A stretch of DNA of 64,000 nt, from contig NZ_FQZZ01000008.1 in the NCBI RefSeq assembly GCF_900142185.1, forward strand, positions 62,001 through 126,000, in the 5' to 3' direction. Every line of letters begins with the position of its first letter. Within the stretch, counting starts at the first letter, position 1. The position numbers and the translations under genes are program-made. The notes below the pieces were generated by a model. The model made no database searches. It was not told the origin of the DNA and was given only the letters and a program-made list of their open reading frames with translations. The DNA is from Lutimaribacter pacificus. GTDB taxonomy: Bacteria > Pseudomonadota > Alphaproteobacteria > Rhodobacterales > Rhodobacteraceae. Positions 7,703 through 20,370 of the stretch are shown here, piece by piece.

Positions 7703-9772
7703 TTACTGTCCGTCGTGGGTCATCACGACATTCGCAAAACGATCCACCTCGAAACTCCAATCCGGGGGAACCACCGTCGTGCTGTCGGTCTGCAACAGGA
7801 TCGCAGGCCCCTGCATCGACTGCCCGACCGGAAGGTCGGTACGGTCAAAGTAGGGTGTTTCGAAAACCTGCAGCTTGTCCTCGACACGAAATACGCATTG
7901 ACCATGCCCGACCGGACTGGCCTCGGCGCTTCCTGTCGCCTCCGGCGGTGTGCCCAGTTTTTCAACCTCGCCGAGACCACGCATCTTGACCGTCACGATT
8001 TCGATCGGGGCGCCTTCGAACGCATGGCCGTATTCAGTCCGGTGCCGGTCGTGGAAGGCCTGCCAGACCTGCTCCAACGCGGCGGCGTCCAATGGACCGT
8101 CGGGGAAGTCGATCTTGAGCTCATAGCCCTGCCCGACATATCGTAAATCGCCTTCGCGGAGCATCCGGCGTTTTTCGGCAGGCACCCCGTCACGATCGAA
8201 AATTCCGGACAATTCGGACTGCATGTCGTCAAACAGGCCGGTCAGACGCGTGTGGTCGATCGCCCCCTTAACGGCAAAGGCGGTGCGCAGCGCGTGGTAT
8301 TCCAGGTCCGCCGTCAAAAGGCCCATCGCCGAAGTGATACCCGGGTGCGGTGGAATCAGAACCCGCTGAACGCCAAGCATACCCGCGACCTCTGCGGCAT
8401 GGAGCGGCCCGGCCCCACCAAACCCCGACAGGGTAAACTCGCGCGGGTCGATCCCTTTTTGCACCGTGCGCGATCGGATCGCATTCGCCATATTCGAATT
8501 GAGTACGGTCAGCGTGCCTTCGGCGGTTTCTTCGGGAGAGCGCCCCAACTGATCGGCCAGCTTCCCGATAACACGACGCGACGCATCAACGTCCAGGGTC
8601 ATGTCACCCCCCAGGAAATTTTGCGGCGCCAGACGCCCCAGAACCAGATTGGCATCCGTAACCGTGGGCAGGTCCCCGCCCTTTCCATAAGCGGCTGGCC
8701 CGGGATCTGCGCCCGCGCTTTCAGGCCCCACGCGGAACGCTCCGCCGCGGTCGATATAGGCAATCGAGCCGCCACCGGCGCCAATGGTATGAATATCGAT
8801 CATCGGCAGCATCACCGGGAATCCCGCGATCGAAGCGCTGCGGGTATCGGCCTCAGCCAAGCGGCCATCCACCACGATACCGATATCAGCGCTGGTACCG
8901 CCAATATCGAGGGTTATCAAACGATCCGTCCCGGCATGATTGCCGATCCAGGCACCGCCACGCACCCCCGCCACCAGGCCGGACAACAAGGTCGAAGCCG
9001 GCTTCTCGGCGATCATTTCGGGTGTAGCGACGCCCCCGCTGGACGTCATCACATGAAGTTCGCCCTTCAACCCCTGGTCGTGAAGTTCTTTCTGAAGCTC
9101 CGTGATGTAGCGGCGCACCTTGGGACCGATGAAAGCGGACATTGCCCCGGTGGTAAAACGCTCGAATTCGCGAAACTGTGGCGCCACCCCTGAAGAGGTC
9201 GTGACAAAGGCATCAGGCATCTCTTCCTGGACAATTTCAGCTGCGCGCTTTTCATGAACCGGATTCACATAGGAAAAAAGGAAGCCGACCAGAACGGCTT
9301 CGACGCCTTGCCCGGCAAGCGTGCGCGCCGCATCACGAACGGCGGCCTCGTCCAACGGGGTCAACTCCTCTCCGCGCGCATCCAGCCGACCGCCAACGGT
9401 ATGGCGGTGTTGCCGCCGGATCATCGGCCGGTTCTGCCAGGGCAGATCCTGCATGATGGAGTAATGCTGCGGCCGCTGGTGCCTGCCGATATGCAGGACG
9501 TCGCGGAACCCCTCATTGGTGATCATGCCCGTGACCGACCCGCCATGCTCCAACATGGCATTCGTGCCCACGGTCGTGCCGTGAAACAGGCCGCCGATTT
9601 GCGAGGTCGTTACCCCGGCTTTTTCACAAATCGCTTGCAGGCCAGCCACCACCCCGATCGCCGGATTGGCCGGAGTCGAGGGTGTTTTGTGGATGGTCAG
9701 TTCCTGCTTCGTGAGATCCGCCAGGATCAGATCGGTGAACGTACCACCGACGTCAACGCCCAAAACAATCAT
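7703..9772 (-). CDS. hyuA: Hydantoinase A / oxoprolinase A family subunit
   Basis: 689-aa ATP-binding A subunit with an actin-like ATPase core: phosphate-loop GVDVGGTFTDL at residues 5-15 and second signature DIGGTSADIG near residue 290. The length is typical. It pairs with the HyuB subunit downstream to hydrolyse a cyclic amide at the expense of ATP. It is the first gene of the minus-strand operon, and its ATG lies 39 bp from the chosen start of the divergent MarR regulator, so the operon promoter and operator must be in or near that gap. Substrate could be hydantoin, N-methylhydantoin or 5-oxoproline; the nearby carbamoyl hydrolases favour a hydantoin. Confidence 0.92.
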   Translation of the reverse strand: MIVLGVDVGGTFTDLILADLTKQELTIHKTPSTPANPAIGVVAGLQAICEKAGVTTSQIGGLFHGTTVGTNAMLEHGGSVTGMITNEGFRDVLHIGRHQRPQHYSIMQDLPWQNRPMIRRQHRHTVGGRLDARGEELTPLDEAAVRDAARTLAGQGVEAVLVGFLFSYVNPVHEKRAAEIVQEEMPDAFVTTSSGVAPQFREFERFTTGAMSAFIGPKVRRYITELQKELHDQGLKGELHVMTSSGGVATPEMIAEKPASTLLSGLVAGVRGGAWIGNHAGTDRLITLDIGGTSADIGIVVDGRLAEADTRSASIAGFPVMLPMIDIHTIGAGGGSIAYIDRGGAFRVGPESAGADPGPAAYGKGGDLPTVTDANLVLGRLAPQNFLGGDMTLDVDASRRVIGKLADQLGRSPEETAEGTLTVLNSNMANAIRSRTVQKGIDPREFTLSGFGGAGPLHAAEVAGMLGVQRVLIPPHPGITSAMGLLTADLEYHALRTAFAVKGAIDHTRLTGLFDDMQSELSGIFDRDGVPAEKRRMLREGDLRYVGQGYELKIDFPDGPLDAAALEQVWQAFHDRHRTEYGHAFEGAPIEIVTVKMRGLGEVEKLGTPPEATGSAEASPVGHGQCVFRVEDKLQVFETPYFDRTDLPVGQSMQGPAILLQTDSTTVVPPDWSFEVDRFANVVMTHDGQ

Positions 9773-9805
9773 TCAATGCCTCCAAGTCGAGATGAAGAAA
9801 GATTG

Positions 9806-9817
9806 ATCCATATGGAT
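9806..9817. promoter_or_regulatory. Candidate MarR operator palindrome
   Basis: ATCCATATGGAT is a perfect 12-bp palindrome spanning the probable start codon of the MarR gene, in the short gap dividing it from hyuA. MarR proteins commonly bind such palindromes to repress themselves and the divergent operon. The position fits; binding is inference. Confidence 0.35.
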
Positions 9818-10372
9818 GTATATGACAAGAAGTTTCTTAATGGGCTGGACGAACTTGCAAAAATTCACTTCTCTGAGAGAACGATGAGCACAAAAAACAA
9901 GCTGGATAAGATCTTCGCCTCGGATCTGCGATACCTCATGGTCGTCAGTTACATTGTTCTGGGGAACAATGCGGTGACCAACAGGTTCATAGAACGCACC
10001 TACCAGATGCCTGTTCATGCCTGGTCGGCATTGTTTGCGATCGTGATGTTCCCCGGCATACGTGCAAAAGAGATCAAGCACCTGTTTCCCCGCCCGCAAA
10101 ACACGATCAGCCGGGCCGTCTCGCTACTCGAAGCCCGTGGTCTGGTGCAGCACAAGACCTCTGCGACGGACGGTCGGGAGAAACAGCTTTTCGCGACCGA
10201 TGCAGGCACAACGCTGCTTGCCGAAATCCGGTCTGTTTCCGGTCTGCGCCAAGAGGAATTGTTTGCACCTCTCACTCGGGAAGAACGAGAAACCTTCTTC
10301 GAGCTCGCCCAGAAAATCGCCTCTGGCCCCAAACTGCTTGAGTCCCGTGCAATGCCCTCCGATCTTTCCTGA
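9812..10372 (+). CDS. MarR-family transcriptional regulator
   Basis: 186-aa DNA-binding protein with a winged helix: KEIKHLFPRPQNTISRAVSLLEARGLV is helix-turn-helix and TSATDGREKQLFATDAG is the wing. It is longer than a minimal MarR, with about 45 extra N-terminal residues. Start choice is uncertain: ATG 9812 has a purine-rich stretch upstream (GAAGAAAG), while an ATG at 9776 would lie only 3 bp from the hyuA start. Divergence from hyuA suggests it controls the hyuAB-ABC operon, probably lifted by the substrate or a product. It is the only regulator on this side of the CRISPR locus. Confidence 0.85.
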   Translation: MDVYDKKFLNGLDELAKIHFSERTMSTKNKLDKIFASDLRYLMVVSYIVLGNNAVTNRFIERTYQMPVHAWSALFAIVMFPGIRAKEIKHLFPRPQNTISRAVSLLEARGLVQHKTSATDGREKQLFATDAGTTLLAEIRSVSGLRQEELFAPLTREERETFFELAQKIASGPKLLESRAMPSDLS

Positions 10373-10394
10373 GAAAATGTGACGCGCCGGTTTT

Positions 10395-10663
10395 CTCCGA
10401 GAGGGGCGTTTCGGCATGCTCAGACGCTGCGGCGCCATCCTGCCCCCGGTCAACGATCTGCTTCAGCTCCGGGCCGTATTCGTCAGCCCGCGCGGGATAG
10501 ATCGCCTCATGACCTGCTGCAGCTTCGCCCGAACACATCATGATCCACGACGCGAGAGGCTTTTCGCAGACGGCAATTTCACCTCAATAACCCGCACGCG
10601 CAGCTTCTCAAATACGCCGGCGGCAGCCTTCAGAACCTTGGCGACATCCGGGCCGGTGCCGTC
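10395..10663 (-). pseudogene. Amidase C-terminal remnant, frameshifted
   Basis: Reading right to left, the first frame gives DGTGPDVAKVLKAAAG, FEKLRVRVIEVKLPSA; after a shift near 10556-10570 a second frame continues KPLASWIMMCSGEAAAGHE, IYPARADEYGPELKQIVDRG. These match the C-terminal part of the amidase-signature (GatA-like) family: 'VAxAVxxAAxxFExLGxxVxEVxLP', then 'W..i..aEaaaaH...Yp...d.yGp.l...i..G'. No start, no catalytic Ser-cisSer-Lys region and an interrupted frame, so it is a relic. Its upstream end stops exactly where the last CRISPR repeat begins. Identification is by motif recognition only. A GAGAAAA/TTTTCTC inverted repeat (10371-10397) lies at its far end. Confidence 0.6.
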
Positions 10664-11851
10664 ATGGTGATCCCCGCGCAGGCGGGGAACGGTAGACGTC
10701 CAGCTTGTTGACCTGAACGCCGGTCGGTTGATCCCCGCGCAGGCGGGGAACGGTTCCAATATACCGGGCATTACACGCTCAAGGACGGTTGATCCCCACG
10801 CAGGCGGGGAACGGTTGTTCGCTGAGGTTTCCCCGCCATCGGAGCCCGGTTGATCCCCGCGCAGGCGGGGAACGGATCGGCCCGGCCGAATGGGGCCGGC
10901 GCGAGTTCGGTTGATCCCCGCGCAGGCGGGGAACGGGAAGATTGGCTGGGTCAAACCTGAACCTCCTGCGGTTGATCCCCGCGCAGGCGGGGAACGGGCG
11001 CGCAAAAACTCCTGACCCTCAACGCCGAGCGGTTGATCCCCGCGCAGGCGGGGAACGGTCCTTGTGAGCGACAGGGATCACCGTGTTGATCGGTTGATCC
11101 CCGCGCAGGCGGGGAACGGACTCTCGCCCTCGACAATCGCCTCAACCAGTCCGGTTGATCCCCGCGCAGGCGGGGAACGGCCATCATGTGGCCCGCGATC
11201 TGCCGGTGGCGTCGGTTGATCCCCGCGCAGGCGGGGAACGGGTTGTCGGCTCGTCGCGCCAGTGCCGGCCGCGCGGTTGATCCCCGCGCAGGCGGGGAAC
11301 GGCAGCAAGAAAGGCCATCAGTTCAGACGGACAGCGGTTGATCCCCGCGCAGGCGGGGAACGGTGCGGCGGCCTCGCGCGCCCGCTCGACCAGTGCGGTT
11401 GATCCCCGCGCAGGCGGGGAACGGCCTGTGATGCGCTCTTGCCCTTTGTTCCGGCCCGGTTGATCCCCGCGCAGGCGGGGAACGGGCGCGATAGTCATGC
11501 ACCATCTGATCAAACATCGGTTGATCCCCGCGCAGGCGGGGAACGGTCGCCTGTCTGTTCAGGGGTGGGTTCCGCGCGCGGTTGATCCCCGCGCAGGCGG
11601 GGAACGGCCATGCGTTCCCTCGGCGTATCGTCCAGCAGGCGGTTGATCCCCGCGCAGGCGGGGAACGGACGAAGCCACGCACGATGCAAAGGCCATCGTC
11701 CGGTTGATCCCCGCGCAGGCGGGGAACGGGCTGCCTCGACGCAACGGCGGAGACCATCAACCGGTTGATCCCCGCGCAGGCGGGGAACGGGAGCTGCTGC
11801 CGCGCCTTGCTGACCCATCCGGCGGTTGATCCCCGCGCAGGCGGGGAACGG
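10664..11851 (-). CRISPR. Type I-E CRISPR array, 20 repeats and 19 spacers
   Basis: Twenty 29-bp repeats start every 61 bp from 10664 to 11823, separated by nineteen spacers of 32 bp. On the plus strand each repeat begins CGGTTGATCCCCG and ends GGCGGGGAACGG; read on the minus strand it ends ATCAACCG, the position of the 8-nt 5' crRNA handle in type I-E, and has a CCCCGC/GCGGGG hairpin. Transcription should run right to left from the leader beside cas2. The trailer-end repeat (10664-10692) differs at three of its first four bases, and the repeat at 10786 carries one internal change (CCCACG for CCCGCG); the others look identical. Spacer targets cannot be identified here. Confidence 0.98.
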
Positions 11852-11934
11852 ACTTCGCAGAAGTACTTGAAAACCGTAAACTATTCGATTGTCAAACAGC
11901 GCACCGATTTTTTACCCCGGATTCAGAGGCCACT
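11852..11934 (-). promoter_or_regulatory. CRISPR leader
   Basis: This 83-bp AT-richer stretch lies between the cas2 stop and the first (newest) repeat. A TTGACA-type -35 box lies at 11895-11890 (minus strand), with only a weak -10 candidate about 17 bp on. Beside the first repeat there is a small palindrome ACTTC-GCA-GAAGT (11852-11864). An imperfect IHF-like stretch (AATCGAATAGTTTA) is present. It should hold the array promoter and the signal guiding Cas1-Cas2 integration. Confidence 0.65.
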
Positions 11935-13141
<1,207 letters not shown>

Positions 13142-13144
13142 ATG

Positions 13145-13812
13145 TCAGGCCCGCCGGATCAGCATCAGCCCACAGCCGAACCCCTTGGCCCGTCCAAACC
13201 CCTGCGCCAGTTTTTGCAAGAATGCATCCGGGTCGGTCACGGTGATCTGCCCGGTCAGATCGAGGATACCGAAGCGCGGCTCACCCCGGCGGCGGCCCTT
13301 ATAGCCCGGCAGGGTCACGGTGCGATAGTCCTGCACATCGGTCCGGTCGGGGACGAAACCGGCGCGGCTGCCCTGCCCGGCCATCCACTGCGCAGCGGCC
13401 TCGGTCGCCAGATCCATGCGTTTCCCGTTGCGCTGATCCTTTGGAAGATCGTGGAGCAGGTGCATCACCACGTCCACGCGCCTGCGCTTTTCCCCGCGCA
13501 GGTCGCGCGTGGCATTGGCACGCAAAAGAAAGGACAGCCGGTCACCGACCCTCAGATCGGGCAGATGTTCGCGAACATCCGGGGGATCGAAGACCGGGCT
13601 GGATTCGGGCGGACGGACCGATTGCACAAGGAACACACCCTGCCCTTCCTCGCGCCACAGGAAATCGCGGGTCGCCTGCGGATCGCCCGCGAAGGCCGAC
13701 CAGATAAGCCGGTGATGGGCGTCGAGCCTCTCACTTTCCGCGGTCGGGTCCAGAAGGGCATTCAGTGCCGCCACCTTCGGATCGCGCGACAGGCGCAGCC
13801 GGGAAAGATACA

Positions 13813-13816
<4 letters not shown>
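13145..13816 (-). CDS. cas6e: crRNA endonuclease Cas6e (CasE)
   Basis: 223-aa RAMP-fold nuclease that cuts the array transcript at the base of each repeat hairpin and stays on the crRNA 3' end. The N-terminal MYLSRLRLS strand, the His pair at 34-35 in LDAHHRLIWSAF (position of the catalytic His) and the C-terminal glycine-rich loop GFGRAKGFGCGL are as expected. The ATG overlaps the cas5 stop by 4 bp. It seems intact and should process the repeat described above. Confidence 0.95.
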
Positions 13817-16055
<2,239 letters not shown>

Positions 16056-16059
<4 letters not shown>

Positions 16060-17543
16060 GCCTCGGCCCCCTGTTTTTGCCTGGGTTTCGGATCGGGCGG
16101 TGTCAGATCCAACTTGTCCCACATTGCCCGGCCCTGTTTGCTGCGCCCATGGATCAGGGCGACAAGCATCCGGCGCTCTGCCACGATACGGGCGGCGCGT
16201 TCGATCCTGCCATCGGACAACCCAGGCAAGGCCAGCGCATCGAACTGGCGCAGCGCCTGCATTCCGATCGCACGCAGGAACCGGCCCGCGATGTCCGCCC
16301 CGTCGAAACCGTCCTGCGCCAGCGCGGCCAGGGCCTGCGTGAAATCACCCTCGGTCGTGGCCCAGAACTCATCAAGCTGCGCCTGGCGTGCATTGCCTTC
16401 CGCCGTGAGCACCGACACCGCCCGACGCAACCCCGAACCCACATTGTCTGCCGCTTCGATCAGGTCTTCGGCCTTCGATTGCGCGTCCGGGCCAATAGGC
16501 ATCAACGGCAGCTCTGCCCACAGGAAATCCTTTGGTTTCATGTTATCCATCGCCCATCCGCCAACGATCATGCGTTTGGCCTGCTTGTCGAACCGGTCGA
16601 AAAATCCGTCGATACAGGAGGCCCGCAAACGCAACCCCTTGGCGCTCTGATCCGGGTTGCTCAGGACGATCCCGATCCAGTTGCGATACGGCAACTGCCC
16701 GCTTGCCGGATGGCGAGGCAACAGCTCCGCCCCTTCCTTCTGCCGGTAGTAAGGGGAAAGCGGATGCCGCCAGAGCGCATATTTTGTGCCATACGGTCGC
16801 TGAATCACTCCTGTTACCAGATCCTCGCCGACCAGGCGCAGCCTTCGCGGCATCCCAAAGAACGCCTCCACCGGATGCGATTGCGACGGCCCGACCGTCT
16901 GCCCGGTCTCCGATGTGCGTGCAGGCCGCATCCACGGCAAATCTTCCACCCTTGCGGGCTGCCCGAACGGCACATTGGCCCAGATCAGGTCCCACAACCC
17001 GGTTCCCGGATCGGCCAGCGTCACAAGCGGCCCTCCTCCGCGCATCGAGGTCCGGTTGCCCGCCCCGCCCGAGGGTGCGAATTGCTGAAAGGTATAAAGC
17101 GCCATCGCGGCCAAGGGCAGGTCGAGCGTTTCATACCGATCCCGATGCACCATCAGGTCTGCATTGTTCCTGGCCGTATTCCCGCCGGACGAGTCAATGA
17201 ACAGCATGTCGGGACCGGAGGGCGCGCCGGACAAATCCTCAGGATCCTGCAGGAAACGCGGCCCGTCGCCCAATAGCTCGAATGCGTCGGCAAACGCCGC
17301 AAACTGCGCCTCAAGCTTCGCCGCATCGGGACGCCCCCGCGCCCAGTCGCGCAGATGTGCAGGCGGCGCGGCCATGAAAACCAGCCCGATCAGAAATTCA
17401 TAGCAGGCAAGGTTAAGGTCGGCCCGCGGCCAGTCCGGCGCGGCAATCAGCGGGTCTGCCATCTGGTGCGGCGCAATGACCCGGCGCGACCCGTCAAGCA
17501 AACGGACGGGAATCCAAGCATCGGCGATCAGGTTGAGGGGCAT
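16056..17543 (-). CDS. cse1: Cascade large subunit Cse1 (CasA)
   Basis: 495-aa large subunit that recognises the PAM, starts target unwinding and recruits Cas3. N terminus MPLNLIADAWIPVRLLDGSR is the classic Cse1 opening; FLQDPEDLSGAPSG and GGNTARNNADLMVHRDRYE follow the family pattern. It heads the Cascade-adaptation operon, which is separated from cas3 by 169 bp containing a candidate promoter. A GAGAGTGGT stretch just before the ATG is the only ribosome-site candidate. Confidence 0.95.
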
Positions 17544-17589
17544 ACCACTCTCGTAAAATTAGTATCGGCGACGGAAGCATTTATTCAGG

Positions 17590-17620
17590 ATTGTAGCCCT
17601 GCAACAAAAGCTGTTGTCAA
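17590..17620 (-). promoter_or_regulatory. Candidate promoter for the cse1-cas2 operon
   Basis: On the minus strand a perfect TTGACA (17620-17615) and TACAAT (17595-17590) are 19 bp apart, about 47 bp before the cse1 start, in an AT-richer gap. Spacing is longer than the ideal 17 bp. It suggests that Cascade can be transcribed independently of cas3. Confidence 0.5.
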
Positions 17621-17712
17621 TACGAGTGCGGGAAGTTTTCAAGTCCGTTTGCAATATCTTTTCAAAACAGACAGTTTCAACTGGTTCCTAAGACCGACCT
17701 TCATCTCCGCTA

Positions 17713-20166
17713 CTAGGAAAGACCGAAGATCAAACCAATTTCCCGATCATAGGACAACCCCTCGCAAATCGTGCCGTCCGCAGCGACCGGACACATTGTC
17801 AGACGCGCCTGCATCCAGTCCGGCCAGTCCTTTTTCGCCGCCATGATTTCGGGCGCTGTCTGATCCGGCAGCGGCAAGGCATTGACCCGCCTGGCCGCCG
17901 CACTGATTTCAGAGCGCTGGCGGCTGTCTACCGTCCAGGCATCCGCATCGAGAGGCAGCAGCCCGTGCTCCGTGCCGCGCGCCAGAACCAGAACATGCTG
18001 CTCGACACCCAGCCGCGTCGGGAAATCCGCATCGTCGGCAAACCCCTTGATCTGGCGATATGAAGCTGTGAGGTCGATCAGGTTCTGACGCGCATGATCG
18101 GTCCGCGCGAACCCCTGCCCGATGCGGTCGGCCTCGGCCCGCTTCAGCGGCTCCGGCAAATCGCCCCCCGAAAGCCCCTCTTCGATCAGATCGCGCAGAC
18201 CGGCCGGCGCGTCGATCTGCCCGGCAGAAAACAAGGCGCGCGCCGCCCGCCATTGCTGATCCAGCGGATAGGTGAAGGCCCCGCGATCCAGAACATGCCG
18301 CAACCACAACGGATCGGACACCTGTCCGGGATCGGGTGAGACCACATGCAGCAGGGGCGCGGAACAAGGCCGGTGTGCGGCAGGCCGCCGGTCCATATGC
18401 CGCCAGAGCCGCCCCGCCCGCTGCACAAGCGCGGGGATGGGCGCCAGGTCCGAGACCATGACATCGAAATCCAGATCGAGCGAGCTTTCGACAACCTGCG
18501 TCGCCACCAGGACACGGCCCGGCCGGTCGCGCCGATCCTTGCCGTAAGTCTCGAGTACGTTTCGTTCGTGACGCATCCGGTCGCAAAGCGCGAAACGGGC
18601 ATGAAGCAGATCCGCCCGGACACCACGCGCCCGCAGCATCCGCACCGCCTCGATCGCGTCGTCCACCGCGTTGCGCACCCACAACGCCGCCGCCCCCTGC
18701 GCAACGCTGTCCTGCAACAGGTCCAGCGCCGCTTCGGGCGCAGGCAGGCGCGCGACCCGCACCGGCCCGCGCGTATTGACGGAAGCGACATCGGTGACCT
18801 GCGCGTGCCCCGCGACGGTCAGCGCCGGGTAGGCGCGGCTTTCCGGCGGCGCACAACCGAAGGCATCGCAAAGTTTCGCGCGCAGATCGACCGGCATCGT
18901 TGCTGTCATCAGGATCGCCGAGCCGCCCATCCGGCGATGCAACCGCAACAGATGGCAAAGCTCTTCCGCCATATAGGGGTCTCCCATCTCGTGCACCTCG
19001 TCCACGATCAGGATCTTCCGGCTCAGGGCGAAATGGCGCAGCATGGCATGGCGCACCGGCAGTGCAGACAAAAGCGCCTGATCCACCGTGCCGACACCGA
19101 CATTCGCCAGCAACGCCCGCCGCCGGTCATCGGCCAGCCAGTCGGTGCAGGCGGGCTGCGCAGGGCCGCGGGGTGCGCGGATCAGTTCCCGGAACCGGGC
19201 CGACATCCCTGCACGCCCATGCGCCAGCGCAAGGCTGGGGGCACCGTCATAAAGCCTGCCGACCAGATCGGCGGCACGGTCGAACATCGCATTGGCCGTG
19301 GCCATCGTGGGCAGCGCGAAGAACAGCCCCCTCCCCTTGCCCGCCTGCATCATGCGTTGCGCCAGGATCAGCGCGGCTTCCGTCTTGCCCGACCCTGTCT
19401 CATCCTCGATCAGGGCAAGCGCCGGCCCCTCCGGCAGGGCTATGTCCTGCGCGGCCAGTTGCATCGGCCGCAATGTCCAGTCGTCGGGTATGACCGGGAT
19501 TTGCGACAGGTCGGGCAGGTCCAGACCTGCCAGCCTGACCGTCCGGGCGGCCTTCGCACGCGCCTGCCCGAGGTAGCCTTCGGCATCCGGCCCGGCTGCG
19601 ACCGGCGGAAAGAAGACCGGGTTCGATCCCAGCCAGTCGGCCACGGCGATCAGCCCCGGCAGCCACCATGTCTGCGCTGCCACCTCTTCCCAGGGCAGAT
19701 CGAAACGTGCACCCGGCCAGAGAGACATCAACGCTTCCGTCGCCTCCCGTGCATCTGCCTGGGCCTCTTTCCCAGCTGCGACGCGCATCTTGCCGAACTC
19801 TTCCTGAATTGGGGGGCGGCCATGATGACCGGCAATGGCGGCATAGAAATCGCGGCGGTCAAAGACATCCCCGGCGATGCCCGAGAGCAAATCGTCGAAA
19901 TCACGCAACCAGACCTCGGTCACCTCCCAGTGGCGCCCCGCGCCTTGCCGCTTTCCCTCGCGCAGCATGTCACGGAAACTGGCGCTGATCTTGCCAAGGT
20001 CATGCAGGGCCGCCGCCAGCGCATACAATGCCTTGCGCTCGGCGGGCAGGTCCAGCGGCGCCAAAAGGCATTCCGCCACCGCTCCGACATCAATCATATG
20101 GTAAAACGCCGGATGCTCGATACCACCCTCGGGCGCGGATTTACCGGGCCAGTCCAAAACCCCCAT
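17713..20166 (-). CDS. cas3: CRISPR-associated helicase/nuclease Cas3
   Basis: 817-aa target-degrading enzyme with an N-terminal HD nuclease and SF2 helicase. HD part: EHPAFYH near residues 17-23, HDLGK (55-59) and GHHGRPP (H114-H115). Helicase: Walker A DETGSGKT (about 255-262), DEVH (389-392), MTATMP and a C-terminal AGRLWRH motif-VI segment. Start is uncertain: two adjacent ATGs (20169, 20166) follow GGAGGG; I took the second for its spacing, and a further ATG lies at 20196. It is transcribed in the same direction as the other cas genes but from its own upstream region. All key residues seem present, so the system is probably able to interfere. Confidence 0.95.
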   Translation of the reverse strand: MGVLDWPGKSAPEGGIEHPAFYHMIDVGAVAECLLAPLDLPAERKALYALAAALHDLGKISASFRDMLREGKRQGAGRHWEVTEVWLRDFDDLLSGIAGDVFDRRDFYAAIAGHHGRPPIQEEFGKMRVAAGKEAQADAREATEALMSLWPGARFDLPWEEVAAQTWWLPGLIAVADWLGSNPVFFPPVAAGPDAEGYLGQARAKAARTVRLAGLDLPDLSQIPVIPDDWTLRPMQLAAQDIALPEGPALALIEDETGSGKTEAALILAQRMMQAGKGRGLFFALPTMATANAMFDRAADLVGRLYDGAPSLALAHGRAGMSARFRELIRAPRGPAQPACTDWLADDRRRALLANVGVGTVDQALLSALPVRHAMLRHFALSRKILIVDEVHEMGDPYMAEELCHLLRLHRRMGGSAILMTATMPVDLRAKLCDAFGCAPPESRAYPALTVAGHAQVTDVASVNTRGPVRVARLPAPEAALDLLQDSVAQGAAALWVRNAVDDAIEAVRMLRARGVRADLLHARFALCDRMRHERNVLETYGKDRRDRPGRVLVATQVVESSLDLDFDVMVSDLAPIPALVQRAGRLWRHMDRRPAAHRPCSAPLLHVVSPDPGQVSDPLWLRHVLDRGAFTYPLDQQWRAARALFSAGQIDAPAGLRDLIEEGLSGGDLPEPLKRAEADRIGQGFARTDHARQNLIDLTASYRQIKGFADDADFPTRLGVEQHVLVLARGTEHGLLPLDADAWTVDSRQRSEISAAARRVNALPLPDQTAPEIMAAKKDWPDWMQARLTMCPVAADGTICEGLSYDREIGLIFGLS

Positions 20167-20370
20167 CATTCCCTCCGACTCGCAACTCGTGACCATGCCG
20201 TCCCGGTCAGCCCTTCCCCCTTGTTTGGTGAAAGCGATTCCAATCCGCAATGCCTGCCTCCGACTCCCTTTCGATCATGGCGCCCGGAAACCGCCCGCCG
20301 CCAGGATTGGATTTCGGAGCGCGGGGACATTTCCGCTTCCGTGCCCCGCGTTGTCTCTTGAATATTGTTG

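Noticed and set aside
10416-10670. 84-codon plus-strand frame between MarR gene and CRISPR
   Set aside because: Opposite the amidase relic, which explains the region better.
10538-11818. Several minus-strand open frames of 80-155 codons running through 10.5-11.8 kb with repeated PRLRGDQP and SPPARGST blocks
   Set aside because: They are the CRISPR repeats read as protein every 61 bp; not genes. Only the part left of 10663 carries real (amidase) relic sequence.
16077-17276. Long plus-strand open frame opposite cse1
   Set aside because: Antisense shadow caused by high GC; low-complexity Arg/Pro/His composition, no family motifs, and cse1 on the other strand is unmistakable.
18346-20361. 671-codon plus-strand open frame opposite cas3
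   Set aside because: Same reason: cas3 has all its motifs on the minus strand.
20170-20370. A promoter or operator for cas3
   Set aside because: The region must contain one, but I could not find a convincing -35/-10 pair or palindrome to mark.
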